Shown: positions 1 through 10,402, numbered from the stretch's first letter. The stretch: 64,000 nt of DNA from Sphingomonas sp. SORGH_AS_0950 (GCF_030818415.1 NZ_JAUTAE010000001.1:932501-996500), one strand, 5' to 3'. A program made the numbers and translations. Notes: generated by a model not told the origin, from the letters alone.

Positions 1-1
1 T

Positions 2-625
2 CTCCATCGTCAGGGGCGCCGCGTGATCTGTTACTTCTCGGCGGGCAGTTCGGAAAACTGGCGCCCCGACGATGCGCAATTCGCCAGCGGCGACCGGGGC
101 AAGGCGCTGTCCGGCTGGGCAGGCGAGCGCTGGCTGCGCATCGATTCGTCCGGCGTCCGCAAGGTGATGGCCGCGCGGCTCGACCTGGCGAGGGCCAAGG
201 GCTGCGACGCGGTCGAGCCGGACAATGTCGATGGCTATGCCAATGATAACGGGCTCGGGCTGACCGCCGCGATGCAGCTGGACTATAACCGCTTCCTCGC
301 CGCCGAGGCGCATGGCCGGGGGCTGGCGATCGGGTTGAAGAACGACACCGACCAGATCGCCGCGCTGCAACCCGCCTTCGACTTCGCGCTGAACGAGCAA
401 TGCCATGAATTCTCGGAATGCGGCGGCTATTCGGCCTTTCTCGATGCCGGAAAGCCGGTGCTGGTCGCCGAATATGCCGACCGCTATCGCAGCAACAGCG
501 GCGGCGCGCGCGACACGATGTGCGCGGCCTCGCGCCAGCAGGGGGTCCGCACGCTGGTCCTCGCGTTGGCGCTGGACGACAGCTATCGCTTCAGTTGCGA
601 CGACGCGCGCCCAGCGGGATCTTGA
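2..625 (+). CDS. Endo alpha-1,4 polygalactosaminidase-like glycosidase (GH114 family), 5' partial
   Basis: The frame is open from base 2, so the N-terminus lies outside the window; the first visible GTG (23) is internal. The fragment reads RRVICYFSAGSSENWRPD, then DAVEPDNVDGYAN and GLKNDTDQ, the strand and acidic-residue signatures of the GH114 TIM barrel, followed by NEQCHEF and KPVLVAEY. Acidic residues in EPDNVDG and the E of NEQC are the likely catalytic or binding positions in this family. Family members hydrolyse alpha-1,4-galactosamine polymers and are normally secreted; the signal peptide would be in the missing part. The 3' end overlaps the convergent gene at 591-914 by 35 bp. No other polysaccharide genes are adjacent in the window. 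Confidence 0.8.
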   Translation, partial: LHRQGRRVICYFSAGSSENWRPDDAQFASGDRGKALSGWAGERWLRIDSSGVRKVMAARLDLARAKGCDAVEPDNVDGYANDNGLGLTAAMQLDYNRFLAAEAHGRGLAIGLKNDTDQIAALQPAFDFALNEQCHEFSECGGYSAFLDAGKPVLVAEYADRYRSNSGGARDTMCAASRQQGVRTLVLALALDDSYRFSCDDARPAGS

Positions 626-914
626 GCCGGATCATCGCGCGGTTGCTGGGAAAGCCGCCGACGCCCCCCTGCTCGACCTCCGCCGACAGGGTCCCCACGC
701 CGGGGATTTCGGTGCGCGCCGTGGGCAGGGTCAGGGGCGAGGAACGGTCCGGGATGGGCCGCAACCGATAGCTTTCGGACGACCGCCCGCACACCACGAC
801 ATCGCCGCCCGCATCGTCCGCCGGACAGCGGCCGGTGGAGGGACGCCTGAGCGCGGGCAGGACCGGGCCCGCCACCGCCCCGGCTTGCAAGGCCATCATC
901 ACCGCGATCCACAT
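591..914 (-). CDS. Small secreted hypothetical protein with DVVVCGR motif
   Basis: A 107-aa protein. A short hydrophobic N-terminus (WIAVMMALQAGAVAG) looks like a signal peptide. It is followed by CPADDAGGDVVVCGRSSESY, a Cys-x(n)-DVVVCGR signature I recognise from many small periplasmic proteins of Sphingomonadaceae whose function is unknown; the two Cys could form a disulfide. Two further ATGs lie just downstream (about 899 and 896), so the start is not certain, but only the 914 start has an AAAGG Shine-Dalgarno at 7-nt spacing. That site is buried in a hairpin (see 917-950). It lies downstream of dapA on the same strand and overlaps the convergent GH114 gene at its 3' end. Confidence 0.6.
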   Translation of the reverse strand: MWIAVMMALQAGAVAGPVLPALRRPSTGRCPADDAGGDVVVCGRSSESYRLRPIPDRSSPLTLPTARTEIPGVGTLSAEVEQGGVGGFPSNRAMIRLKIPLGARRRN

Positions 915-916
915 CG

Positions 917-950
917 GCCGACCTTTCCCTGATCTCGGGAAAAGGTCGGC
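917..950 (-). promoter_or_regulatory. Hairpin that sequesters the Shine-Dalgarno of the 591-914 gene
   Basis: Read on the minus strand this is GCCGACCTTTTCCC, a 7-nt loop GAGATCA, then GGGAAAGGTCGGC, followed by CG and the ATG at 914. The arms pair over 13 bp with a single bulged T. The only good ribosome binding site (GAAAGG) lies in the 3' arm. It could act as a translational switch, or simply be a dapA terminator without a U-tract. The pairing is visible; the regulatory role is inference. Confidence 0.5.
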
Positions 951-986
951 GATGATTGCGGCAGGAACAGGGCCGGACGGCCCGGG

Positions 987-1886
987 TCAGATCAATCCGG
1001 CATGCGCCAGCGCGGCGTCCACCTGCGCGCGCGCCGCCTCGGACGGCCAGGTCATCGGCAGGCGGATGCCGGTCGGGAAATGCGGCATGATCCGGCTGAG
1101 CGCATATTTGACCGGGCCGGGCGAGGCGTCGGTGAACATCGCCTCGTGCAGCGGGAACAGCCGGTCATGCAGTTCGAGCGCGCGCGCGCTCTCACCCGCC
1201 GCGCAGGCCGCCTGGAACTCGGCGCACAGGCGCGGCGCGACATTGGCAGTGACCGAGATGCAGCCGACACCGCCCATCGCGTTGAACGCCAGCGCCAGAT
1301 CGTCATTGCCCGACAACTGGCAGAAATCCGCGCCCAGCGCCGCGCGGTGGTGCGAGACGCGCGGCAGCGCGCCGCTGGCATCCTTCACCCCGACGAAGAT
1401 GTCGGGCGCGGACTGGACGATCCGGATCAGCGTCGCCGCCTGGATGTCGGTCACCGTGCGGCCGGGCACGTTGTAGAGAATGATCGGCAGCGGCGCCTCG
1501 CGCGCCAGCTCGGCGAAGTGGCGGACGATGCCGTCCTGGCTCGGCCGGTTGTAATAGGGCGGCACCATCAGCGTGGCGTCGGCCCCCGCCGCCTGCGCGG
1601 CCTTCATATTCTCGATCGCGACGATCGTGTCGTTCGATCCCGCACCCGCGATCACCGGCACCCGGCCATTGGCCTGGTCGACGCACACCCGGACGACATG
1701 GAAATGCTCGTCCTTGGGCATGGTCGCCGCCTCGCCCGTGGTGCCGCACGCGACCAGCGCCGACGATCCCTCGGCGATCTGCCATTCGACGAAGTCCCGG
1801 AATTTCGCTTCGTCGAACGCCCCGCCGAGATGATCGCCACGATCGTCGAACGGCGTCACGAGCGCCGGAATGGACCCTGAAAACAT
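987..1886 (-). CDS. dapA: 4-hydroxy-tetrahydrodipicolinate synthase
   Basis: 299 aa, the usual DHDPS length. It condenses pyruvate with aspartate semialdehyde in the diaminopimelate/lysine pathway in the cytoplasm. The TIM-barrel motifs are all present: CGTTGEAATM (Thr/Thr-Gly-Glu, about 48-55), PYYNRPSQDG (about 110), ILYNVPGRT with the catalytic Tyr at about 138, and VGVKDASG with the Schiff-base Lys at about 168. The ATG at 1886 gives the canonical start MFSGSIPALVTPF; the same frame stays open far upstream but only as a high-GC artefact antisense to the transglycosylase. It is transcribed divergently from the lytic transglycosylase across a 90-bp region. It is distinct from the catabolic DapA-family gene at 30996. 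Confidence 0.96.
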   Translation of the reverse strand: MFSGSIPALVTPFDDRGDHLGGAFDEAKFRDFVEWQIAEGSSALVACGTTGEAATMPKDEHFHVVRVCVDQANGRVPVIAGAGSNDTIVAIENMKAAQAAGADATLMVPPYYNRPSQDGIVRHFAELAREAPLPIILYNVPGRTVTDIQAATLIRIVQSAPDIFVGVKDASGALPRVSHHRAALGADFCQLSGNDDLALAFNAMGGVGCISVTANVAPRLCAEFQAACAAGESARALELHDRLFPLHEAMFTDASPGPVKYALSRIMPHFPTGIRLPMTWPSEAARAQVDAALAHAGLI

Positions 1887-1976
1887 GAGAGGAAATGCGC
1901 TCCTGCTGCGCCGAAATTGGGCCGAAATGGGAAATTGTTCAGGACATGTACGGGTAGAGGCCCTATTCTGTCCACC

Positions 1977-3983
1977 ATGATGGCATTGACGAAGGCGGGG
2001 GCGATCCTCGCGACGCTGGCGAGTTCCATGGTCGCATCGGGCGAGCAGGATCAGCTCGAACGGTATCGCACCCAGATGGCGAATATGAGCCCGCAGGAGG
2101 TTCGGGGGATGCCCGCCCCCGCCGATGGCGCGATCGCGGCGGCGCTGGCTCAGTGGCGCGCGCTGCAACAGACCGATTCGCTGCCCTTCGACAGCTATGC
2201 CGGGTTCGTGATGGCCCATCCCGGCTGGCCCGGCGAGGCGAGCAACCGCCGCGCGGCCGAGCGACAGGCGGCGAACTTCACCGCCGCGCCCGGCAGCATC
2301 GTAGCCTATTTCCGCCGTTTTCCGCCCCTGACGGCGGCGGGCGGCGTCGCCTATGCCCGCGCCCTGCTGGCGACCGGCGCGCCGGGCGAGGCGGCGCAGG
2401 CCGCGCGTGCGGCCTGGCGACGCGGCGCGCTGTCCCCGACCGACGAGGCACTGGTCATGTCGACCTTCGCCTCCGCGCTGACGCCCGAGGATCATGACGC
2501 GCGCATGGACATGCTGCTGTGGAGCGGCCAGACCAGCGCCGCGGCGCGCCAGCTTGGCTATACGACCAGCGCCCGGCGCCCGGTCTTCGCCGCCCGTCTG
2601 GCCTTCCGCACCAAGTCGGCGGATGCGGCCAGCCTGTCCGCCTCGACCGCCGAGCTTTACGCCAATGATGCGGGCTATGTCGCGGACCGCGCGATGTGGC
2701 TGCGCGACACCGGCGACAGCCTGACCGCGCGGTCCTGGCTGGCGCGTAGCCGCCAGCTGACGGTGCGGCCGGGCAATGTCGAGAAATTCTACGAAGCGTT
2801 GCTGGTCAATGCGCGCGCCGCCTCGGCCGACAACCAGCTTCAGACCGCCTATGACATCGCGCGGCAGGTCGACGACGCCTATCCGCCGGGCACCGACGTC
2901 TCGACCAAGCCCTATGGCGAGCGCGACGATTATACCAGCCTCGTCTGGCTGGGCGGGCAGACCGCGATGAAGCTGGGTCGTCCCGCCGACGCGATGACGC
3001 TGTTCGACCGTTATGGCCGGGGCAGCCAGTCGCCGCAGACCCGCGCCAAGGGCTTTTACTGGGCCGGACGCGCGGCCGAGGCGGCGGGCCGGACGGCGGA
3101 ATCCGCCGCCTTCTACAATCGCGCGGCGCAGTATCGCGATCAGTTCTACGGCCAGCTCGCGCTGGAGCGCACCGGCCGTCCGCTGGTCGCACCGCCCGCC
3201 ATCGCCGCGACCGGCATCGCGCCCGCCATCCGCGCCACCTTCGACGCCAAGGAGATCGTCCGCGCGGCACGCTTCCTGGGCCAGATCGGCCAGTGGCAGG
3301 ACCAGACCGCCTTTGTCCGCCAGATCGCGGCCGATGCGCAGGACGAGAACGACCATCTGCTCGCCGCCGACCTGTCGCGCAGCATCAACCGCCCCGACCT
3401 GGCGGTGATGGTCGGGCGCAGCGCGATGCAGAATGGGCTGACCGATTATTCCGCCGCCGGTTTCCCGACCGTGCCCGTGCCCCCCGGTTATGAATCGAGC
3501 TGGACGATCATCCACGCCATCGCGCGCCAGGAAAGCCAGTTCGACCGCGCCGCCGTCAGCCATGCGGGCGCGCGCGGCCTGATGCAGCTGATGCCCGCCA
3601 CCGCCGCCGAACAGTCGAGCAAGATCGGACTGGCCTATTCGCCCGCCGCGCTGACCGCCGATCCCAATATCTCGATCCAGCTGGGGGCCAGCTATTTCGA
3701 GCGGATCCGCAACAACTTCGCCAGCTATCCGCTTGCGATCGCGGCCTATAATGCCGGGGGCGGCAATGTGAACAAATGGCTGCGGCTGAACGGCGACCCC
3801 CGAACGGGCAGCGTCGACATCGTCGACTGGATCGAGGCGATCCCCTATTCGGAGACGCGCAATTACGTCCAGCGCGTGCTGGAAAACGCCGTCGTCTATG
3901 ACCTGATGAACCCGGCCCGCGCGACCAGCCGGGGGCCGACGCCGCTCAGCTGGTATCTGGGCAAGACGTCCCGACCGGGTTGA
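1977..3983 (+). CDS. Soluble lytic murein transglycosylase (Slt70-like)
   Basis: 668 aa. N-terminal MMALTKAGAILATLASSMVASG is a plausible signal peptide; ATG 1977 or 1980 could be used. A long helical alpha-superhelical region (about residues 25-490, repeated Ala-rich helices as in the U and L domains of Slt70) precedes the C-terminal SLT domain. That domain has AIARQESQFDRAAVSHAGA with the catalytic Glu at about 519, then GLMQLMPATA and AIAAYNAGGGNVNKW. The enzyme cleaves the MurNAc-GlcNAc bond, forming 1,6-anhydro muropeptides in the periplasm. It is divergent from dapA and followed by greB after 43 bp. Confidence 0.93.
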   Translation: MMALTKAGAILATLASSMVASGEQDQLERYRTQMANMSPQEVRGMPAPADGAIAAALAQWRALQQTDSLPFDSYAGFVMAHPGWPGEASNRRAAERQAANFTAAPGSIVAYFRRFPPLTAAGGVAYARALLATGAPGEAAQAARAAWRRGALSPTDEALVMSTFASALTPEDHDARMDMLLWSGQTSAAARQLGYTTSARRPVFAARLAFRTKSADAASLSASTAELYANDAGYVADRAMWLRDTGDSLTARSWLARSRQLTVRPGNVEKFYEALLVNARAASADNQLQTAYDIARQVDDAYPPGTDVSTKPYGERDDYTSLVWLGGQTAMKLGRPADAMTLFDRYGRGSQSPQTRAKGFYWAGRAAEAAGRTAESAAFYNRAAQYRDQFYGQLALERTGRPLVAPPAIAATGIAPAIRATFDAKEIVRAARFLGQIGQWQDQTAFVRQIAADAQDENDHLLAADLSRSINRPDLAVMVGRSAMQNGLTDYSAAGFPTVPVPPGYESSWTIIHAIARQESQFDRAAVSHAGARGLMQLMPATAAEQSSKIGLAYSPAALTADPNISIQLGASYFERIRNNFASYPLAIAAYNAGGGNVNKWLRLNGDPRTGSVDIVDWIEAIPYSETRNYVQRVLENAVVYDLMNPARATSRGPTPLSWYLGKTSRPG

Positions 3984-4026
3984 TCGGGCGGGTTGATCAG
4001 TTGGGCCCAGTCGATAGAGCAGGCGG

Positions 4027-4509
4027 ATGGATCGCCCCAATTACATCACCCCGGCGGGTTATGCCGCGCTTCGCCAGGAATATGAGACGCTGTTCGCCGT
4101 CGAGCGACCCAAGCTGGTCGACACCATCGCCTGGGCGGCGGGCAATGGCGATCGGTCGGAGAATGGCGACTATATCTATGGCCGCAAGCGCCTGCGCGAG
4201 ATCGACCGGCGGCTGGGCTGGCTGTCCAAGCGGATGAAGGCGGCCAAGGTCGTCGATCCCGCCCGGCAGGAGGACCGCAGCAAGGTGTGGTTCGGCGCCA
4301 CCGTCACCATCGCCGACGAGGATGACAATGAGCGCATCCTGACGCTGGTCGGCGATGACGAGGCCGAGGCGGGCAAGGGCCGGGTCGGCTGGAATGCCCC
4401 GCTGGTCCGCGCGCTGCGCGGGGCGGCGGTGGGCGATCTGCGCCGCGTCGTCCTTCCGGCCGGTGAAAAGGAATATGAGGTCATCGCCATCACTTACCCG
4501 ACGAACTGA
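4027..4509 (+). CDS. greB: Transcript cleavage factor GreB
   Basis: 160 aa, standard length for GreA/GreB. The N-terminal coiled coil starts YITPAGYAALRQEYETL. The tip region is GNGDRSENGDYIYGRKRLREID, whose acidic residues coordinate the second Mg ion in the RNA polymerase secondary channel. The C-terminal FKBP-like domain (VWFGATVTIADEDDNERI to the end) binds RNA polymerase. The basic RRLGWLSKRMKAAKV patch favours GreB over GreA. It rescues backtracked elongation complexes by stimulating RNA cleavage. The next small gene at 4561 is in the same frame after the TGA and may be cotranscribed. Confidence 0.93.
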   Translation: MDRPNYITPAGYAALRQEYETLFAVERPKLVDTIAWAAGNGDRSENGDYIYGRKRLREIDRRLGWLSKRMKAAKVVDPARQEDRSKVWFGATVTIADEDDNERILTLVGDDEAEAGKGRVGWNAPLVRALRGAAVGDLRRVVLPAGEKEYEVIAITYPTN

Positions 4510-4560
4510 GCAACGGGTGATCGCTCTCATGCGCTGGATGCGCAGCACAGGAGAGCGACC

Positions 4561-4785
4561 CTGGAACATCCCCGCACCACCAGCCCGCGCGATCATGACG
4601 ACAGCGCGATCATCGACGCGGCCGAGGCGGCCCCCTCGGCGGTCGGTCGGACCGGCGGCATCGCCACCGATGTCGGCACGCGCGACGAGCTGACCCGCGC
4701 CGTCGACGATCCCGAAAGCCATGAGCGCGTGACCAAGGGCACCGAAATGGCCAATGGACAGGTCCGCAACGGCGGCCGACGCTGA
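4561..4785 (+). CDS. Small acidic hypothetical protein with a probable CTG start
   Basis: A 74-aa frame starting LEHPRTTSPRDHDDSAIIDA and ending GQVRNGGRR. It has no ATG, GTG or TTG start, but CTG at 4561 follows an excellent AGGAG (4549-4553) with a 7-nt spacer. The middle, AAEAAPSAVGRTGGIATDVG then DDPESHERVTKG, resembles short disordered acidic proteins I recall from sphingomonads (a PS..G.SGG...DVGTR pattern); no function is known. The frame continues directly from greB, so it is likely in the same transcript. An alternative is that it is a non-coding tail, but the RBS and the codon-like GC3 pattern favour a gene. Confidence 0.55.
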   Translation: MEHPRTTSPRDHDDSAIIDAAEAAPSAVGRTGGIATDVGTRDELTRAVDDPESHERVTKGTEMANGQVRNGGRR

Positions 4786-4832
4786 CGCTTCGGCCCATGG
4801 CTCCGGCGGCGCGGCTTTGCTAGACAGGGCGG

Positions 4833-5609
4833 ATGAATGCCCCGACCCGCAACATCGCGCTGCTGATCGATGCCGACAACGCCCAGTCGGCCGCCATCGA
4901 CCCTGTCCTGACCGTGCTGGCCGAGCTCGGCACGGTCAATGTCCGCCGCGCCTATGGCAATTGGTCCAAACCCGGCCTGAAGGGCTGGCGCGACGTCATG
5001 GTCAAACATGGCATCGAACCGCAGCAGCAGTTCGACCTGACCAAGGGCAAGAACGCCACCGACATGAAGATGACCATCGACGCGATGGACCTGCTGTTCC
5101 GGGGGCGGATCGACGGCTTCGGCATCATGTCGTCGGACAGCGACTTCATGCCGCTCGCCACCCGCATCCGGCAGGACGGCTTTCCCGTCTATGGCTTCGG
5201 CAATTCCCGGACGCCCGAGGCCTTCAAGCAGGCGTGCAGCCGCTTCATCGATGTCGGCGCGCTGATCGGCGAGGCGACGCGCCCGGCGAGCGCCAAGCCG
5301 ACCGCCGCCGACGTACCACTTGCCGAATCGCTGCCCCCTTCGATCGAACAGACCAAGCGGACCGCAGGCACGCCGCGCCCGATCGACGAGGAACTGCTGA
5401 AGCTGCTGGTCGATGCCTATAATTCGGTGAAGCGCGACGAACGCGGTTTCGCCAGTCTGTCCGCCATCGGCCAGCTGGCGGGCAACCGCTCCAGCTTCGA
5501 CACGCGCAATTACGGGTTCAAGCGCCTGTCCGAGCTGATCGAGGCGGTGCCCAATTTCCAGACCGAACGCCGCGAGGACGGCCGGACCTTCGTCAAGCGG
5601 GTGCGGTGA
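4833..5609 (+). CDS. NYN-domain RNase-like protein with C-terminal OST-HTH/LOTUS domain
   Basis: 258 aa. Residues 5-150 form a NYN (PIN-like) domain: ALLIDADNAQ supplies the first catalytic Asp, KGKNATDMKMTIDAMDLL the second acidic cluster, and GIMSSDSDFMPLATRI the third. NYN proteins are predicted or shown to be metal-dependent ribonucleases (LabA/MARF1-like). After a linker, residues about 180-258 (LLKLLVDAYNSV, AIGQLAGNRSSFDTRNYG, LSELIEAVPNF) match the OST-HTH/LOTUS RNA-binding fold. All expected acidic residues are present, so it is probably active. The RNA target is unknown. It ends convergent with the histidine kinase gene. Confidence 0.85.
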   Translation: MNAPTRNIALLIDADNAQSAAIDPVLTVLAELGTVNVRRAYGNWSKPGLKGWRDVMVKHGIEPQQQFDLTKGKNATDMKMTIDAMDLLFRGRIDGFGIMSSDSDFMPLATRIRQDGFPVYGFGNSRTPEAFKQACSRFIDVGALIGEATRPASAKPTAADVPLAESLPPSIEQTKRTAGTPRPIDEELLKLLVDAYNSVKRDERGFASLSAIGQLAGNRSSFDTRNYGFKRLSELIEAVPNFQTERREDGRTFVKRVR

Positions 5610-5619
5610 TCCCGTAGCA

Positions 5620-5641
5620 TCCTCCCCGGCAAGGGGAGGAA
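5620..5641. terminator. Hairpin between convergent genes
   Basis: TCCTCCCC-GGCAA-GGGGAGGA forms an 8-bp GC-rich stem in the 36-bp gap between the NYN gene and the histidine kinase gene. It has no U-tract on either strand, so it may be a bidirectional terminator or simply a repeat. The same CCTCCCC/GGGGAGG arms recur at 13989 and, less well, at 12497. Confidence 0.45.
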
Positions 5642-5645
5642 TGTC

Positions 5646-6830
5646 CTACTCCCTCGGGTCGGGCATGGTCAGCGTCGCGCAGGTGCCGGGCGCCGCATCG
5701 TCGAACCGCACCTCGCCGCGCAACTGGCGCGCCAAGCTGGCGATCATGCGCATCCCCAGGCTGTGCCGCGACGCCGCTTTCATGTCGAAATCGGCGGGCA
5801 GCCCCTGGCCATGGTCGCGCACCGTCAGGACGATCTGGCCGTCGCGCGCGTGGAGCGAAACGTCGATCGCCCCGCCCTGTTCGTCATAGGCATATTTGAT
5901 CGCGTTGGTCAGAAGCTCGGTCAGCATCAGGCCGATCGGGATCGCGGTATCGGCGTTCATCTCGATCGCCTCGATATCGCAATGCACCTGATGGTTCTGC
6001 GCCTGCTCGGCCAGTTGATGCGCGATCCCGCAGGCGAGATCGTCGAGCGACACCATCCCCACCCGCTCGCCGCGCCAGAGCTGGTCATGCGTCTGGGCGA
6101 TGGCGGCGATCCGGGCCTGCGCGTCGTTCAGCATGCGCAGCACGCGGGGATCGTCATCCTCCTGCTTTTGCAGGTTCAGCATGGCGGAGACGAGCGCGAG
6201 GCTGTTCTTGACCCGGTGGCTGGCCTCGCGGGTCAGCAATTGCTGATGCTCGACCGCCTCGGCCAGCCGACGCTCGGCCTCCTGCCGTTCGATGGCGACG
6301 CCGATCAGATTGGCGAAACCCTGCATGAAGGCGAGGTCGGCCTCCTCAAATCGCCCTTCGTCGGGGCTGTCGACCTCGAGCACGCCGTAACGCTGCCCCG
6401 AGGCTTCGACGAGAACGTTGATCGCGCGGCGGATATGGTGGTCGGCCATGAATTGCGGAGTACGAAACCGCTCTTCCTGGTCGAGATGGTTGGAGATCAC
6501 GCCCTGCCCGGTCTGGAGCGCGAAGCCCGCAGGCGAGCCCATGTCGGTCCGCATCTCGGTCGACCCGACCACGCCCGGCCCCCAGCCGACGCCGGTGCGC
6601 ACCAGCAGGGTGTCACGGTCGGCGCGATATTCCAGGAACTTGCAGAAGCGCGAGCGCATCCCCTCGGCGCATAATTCGGTCGCGCGTTGCAGCATCGGGT
6701 CCAGATCGCGCGCGCGCAACGCCTCGATCCCGAAGGCGGCGAGCACCGATTGCTGGCGAAGCCGATAATGCAACTGCCCCGCGCCGGCGATTTCCAAATC
6801 CTCGCCCTGCGCCTGCTCCACCACCGCCAT
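5646..6830 (-). CDS. GAF-domain sensor histidine kinase (HWE/HisKA_2 type)
   Basis: 394 aa from the ATG at 6830, chosen because AAAGGGG lies about 11 nt upstream; ATGs at 6893 and 6851 are in frame but less well supported. It is soluble, with no membrane segments. A GAF domain spans about 35-182 (LDPMLQRATELCAEGM, GVISNHLDQEERFRTP, GVLEVDSPDEGRF). It is followed by the HisKA_2 dimerisation box REASHRVKNSLALVSAMLNL with the phospho-acceptor His at about 205, and an HATPase domain (LMLTELLTNAIKYAY, VRDHGQGLP, LGMRMIASLARQL). This architecture is typical of cytoplasmic kinases linked to alphaproteobacterial light or general stress responses. No response regulator is adjacent. Confidence 0.87.
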   Translation of the reverse strand: MAVVEQAQGEDLEIAGAGQLHYRLRQQSVLAAFGIEALRARDLDPMLQRATELCAEGMRSRFCKFLEYRADRDTLLVRTGVGWGPGVVGSTEMRTDMGSPAGFALQTGQGVISNHLDQEERFRTPQFMADHHIRRAINVLVEASGQRYGVLEVDSPDEGRFEEADLAFMQGFANLIGVAIERQEAERRLAEAVEHQQLLTREASHRVKNSLALVSAMLNLQKQEDDDPRVLRMLNDAQARIAAIAQTHDQLWRGERVGMVSLDDLACGIAHQLAEQAQNHQVHCDIEAIEMNADTAIPIGLMLTELLTNAIKYAYDEQGGAIDVSLHARDGQIVLTVRDHGQGLPADFDMKAASRHSLGMRMIASLARQLRGEVRFDDAAPGTCATLTMPDPRE

Positions 6831-7024
6831 TCGCCGTCGAACCCCTTTCATCCTCGTTCCGGACGCGTCCAGAATAAGGATTGTTTTAACCATTTTAAAC
6901 CCGATCCGGGTCCGTTCCGAAGGCGATCGGCCCCCCTGGCCGCAAATGGGCCGACCGCCCATGGCACGACGCCCTCCCCGATCGCTCGGGAAGGGCGCCG
7001 GATGTCAGCGATGCGCGAGGGGGA

Positions 7025-8704
<1,680 letters not shown>

Positions 8705-8812
8705 GGCGGCGCGGGGCTCCGTGCTTTTTTGCGACTGTTGGATGTTTGCCCGACCATGTAGTGGGTGCGCGGGCGGTTGGCAAACGGGACGGGCTGGGCA
8801 ACAGTCGCGCCC

Positions 8813-10210
8813 ATGAAGCGAATTGTCCTTGCGGCACTGGCCGCCTCCGCCCTTTCCTCTCCCGTTCTGGCACAGCGGACGCCCCCGCCCATGCCCGCGA
8901 CCGTCGCGCCCGAGGTCGAACGGCTGCGCGACGCCGCGCTGACCGACACGGTCGCCTGGGACATTGTCGAGGGGCTGACGACCGAAGTCGGCCAGCGCCT
9001 GGCGGGAACCGAGGCGGAGGCGCGGGCGCGACAATGGGCGGTCGCCCGGCTGACCGCGCTGGGGTTCAAGAATGTCCGGATCGAACCCTATCAGATGCCC
9101 GTCTGGGAACGCGGTGCGGAGAGCGCCGAGATCATCGCGCCCTTCCCGCAGAAGCTGACCCTTGCCGCGCTCGGCAATTCGGGGGCGACCCCGGCGGGCG
9201 GGCTGACCGCCGACGTCGCGGTCTTCCCCAGCATGGCCGCCTTCCAGTCGGCGCCCGACTCGGCGATCAAGGGGCGGATCGTCTATATCGGCAACGCCAT
9301 GCCCCGGACCCAGGACGGATCGGGGTACGGCGCCTATGGCACCGCGCGCTTTACCGGACCCGCGCTGGCGGCCAAGCGGGGCGCGCTGGCGATCGTGATC
9401 CGCTCGATCGGCACCGACCATCACCGCTTTCCGCATACCGGCACGACCAATTTCCCCGAGGGCGTGAAGCCGATCCCGGCGGCGGCCCTGTCGGTGCCCG
9501 ATGCCGAACAGCTCGAACGCGTCGCGGCGCGCGGCAAGCCGGTGCGGATGAAGCTGATCCTGACCCCGCGCATGGTCGGCACGCGCGAATCGGGCAATGT
9601 CATCGCGGAGGTTCCGGGCAGCGATCCGTCGGCGGGCATCGTGCTGGTCGGTGGGCATCTCGACAGCTGGGACCTGGGCACCGGCGCGATCGACGATGCC
9701 AGTGGACTGGCGATCACCACCGCCGCCGCCAAGCGAATCATGGATGCGGGCCAGCCGAAGCGGACGATCCGCGTCGTCTGGTTCGGCGCCGAAGAGGTCG
9801 GCGGCATGGGCGGCGCGGCCTATGCCAAGGCGCATGCGGGCGAACGCCACGCCACCGCGTCGGAAAGCGATTTCGGCGCCGACCGGGTCTGGCGGTTCGA
9901 GGTCAACCTGCCCGCCGCCGCCAGCCCGGTCGCGGACCGGCTCCAGGCCGCTCTGGCCCCGCTGGGCATCACGCGGGGCAGCGGCCTGGGCGGCGACGGC
10001 ACCGATATCGGCCCGACGCTGAAGCTGGGCACGGCGGCGATCGACCTGAACCAGTCGGGATGGGATTATTTCGATACCCATCACACGCCGGACGACGTAC
10101 TGGACCGCGTCGATCCGGCCGGACTGCGCCAGAATGTCGCGGCCTGGACGACGATGCTGGCGGTCGTGGCCAACGCGCCCGAGCCGATCGGGGCCGTCAC
10201 GCCGCGCTGA
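8813..10210 (+). CDS. Secreted M28-family zinc peptidase
   Basis: 465 aa. The signal peptide MKRIVLAALAASALSSPVLA ends at an AxA-like site before QRTPPP. Residues 40-270 include an inserted PA domain (ADVAVFPSMAAFQSAPDSAIKGRIVYI). The di-zinc peptidase core contains VGGHLDSWDLGTGAIDDASG (His and bridging Asp) and WFGAEEVGGMGG (catalytic Glu plus metal Glu). FDTHHTPDDVLDRVD supplies the last metal His. This is the layout of carboxypeptidase Q/aminopeptidase-like M28 enzymes, probably periplasmic, cleaving dipeptides or N-terminal residues. All metal ligands appear intact. It is monocistronic, divergent from ettA. Confidence 0.9.
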   Translation: MKRIVLAALAASALSSPVLAQRTPPPMPATVAPEVERLRDAALTDTVAWDIVEGLTTEVGQRLAGTEAEARARQWAVARLTALGFKNVRIEPYQMPVWERGAESAEIIAPFPQKLTLAALGNSGATPAGGLTADVAVFPSMAAFQSAPDSAIKGRIVYIGNAMPRTQDGSGYGAYGTARFTGPALAAKRGALAIVIRSIGTDHHRFPHTGTTNFPEGVKPIPAAALSVPDAEQLERVAARGKPVRMKLILTPRMVGTRESGNVIAEVPGSDPSAGIVLVGGHLDSWDLGTGAIDDASGLAITTAAAKRIMDAGQPKRTIRVVWFGAEEVGGMGGAAYAKAHAGERHATASESDFGADRVWRFEVNLPAAASPVADRLQAALAPLGITRGSGLGGDGTDIGPTLKLGTAAIDLNQSGWDYFDTHHTPDDVLDRVDPAGLRQNVAAWTTMLAVVANAPEPIGAVTPR

Positions 10211-10402
10211 CCGGGGCGATTCCGGTAACCTTTTGGTAACGTCAACGCCTTGAAAAAGCCCGATAGGCGCCATCGGTTCGTCGCGAACCTTGCTTTCGTA
10301 TGAATTTTGCGGATTGACCGCGATGAACCGCACGTTATTTGAGCCGCTTCGCGACGGCATTCGGGTCGGCCGCGATGATTGCTTATGCTTGGGAGCATTC
10401 GA

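Noticed and set aside
1887..4040. Long open minus-strand frame continuous with dapA and antisense to the transglycosylase
   Set aside because: The protein would be Arg/Gly-rich with no known domain; the true dapA start is ATG 1886 and the antisense frame is a high-GC shadow of the well-supported transglycosylase.
10226..10241. GGTAACC-TTTT-GGTAAC repeat after the M28 gene, considered as a CtrA-type site
   Set aside because: It does not match TTAA-N7-TTAA and no cell-cycle gene is adjacent; too weak to call.
8705..10360. Upstream extension of ettA across the M28 peptidase
   Set aside because: It is antisense to an intact signal-peptide-bearing peptidase; EttA has its canonical length from 8704.
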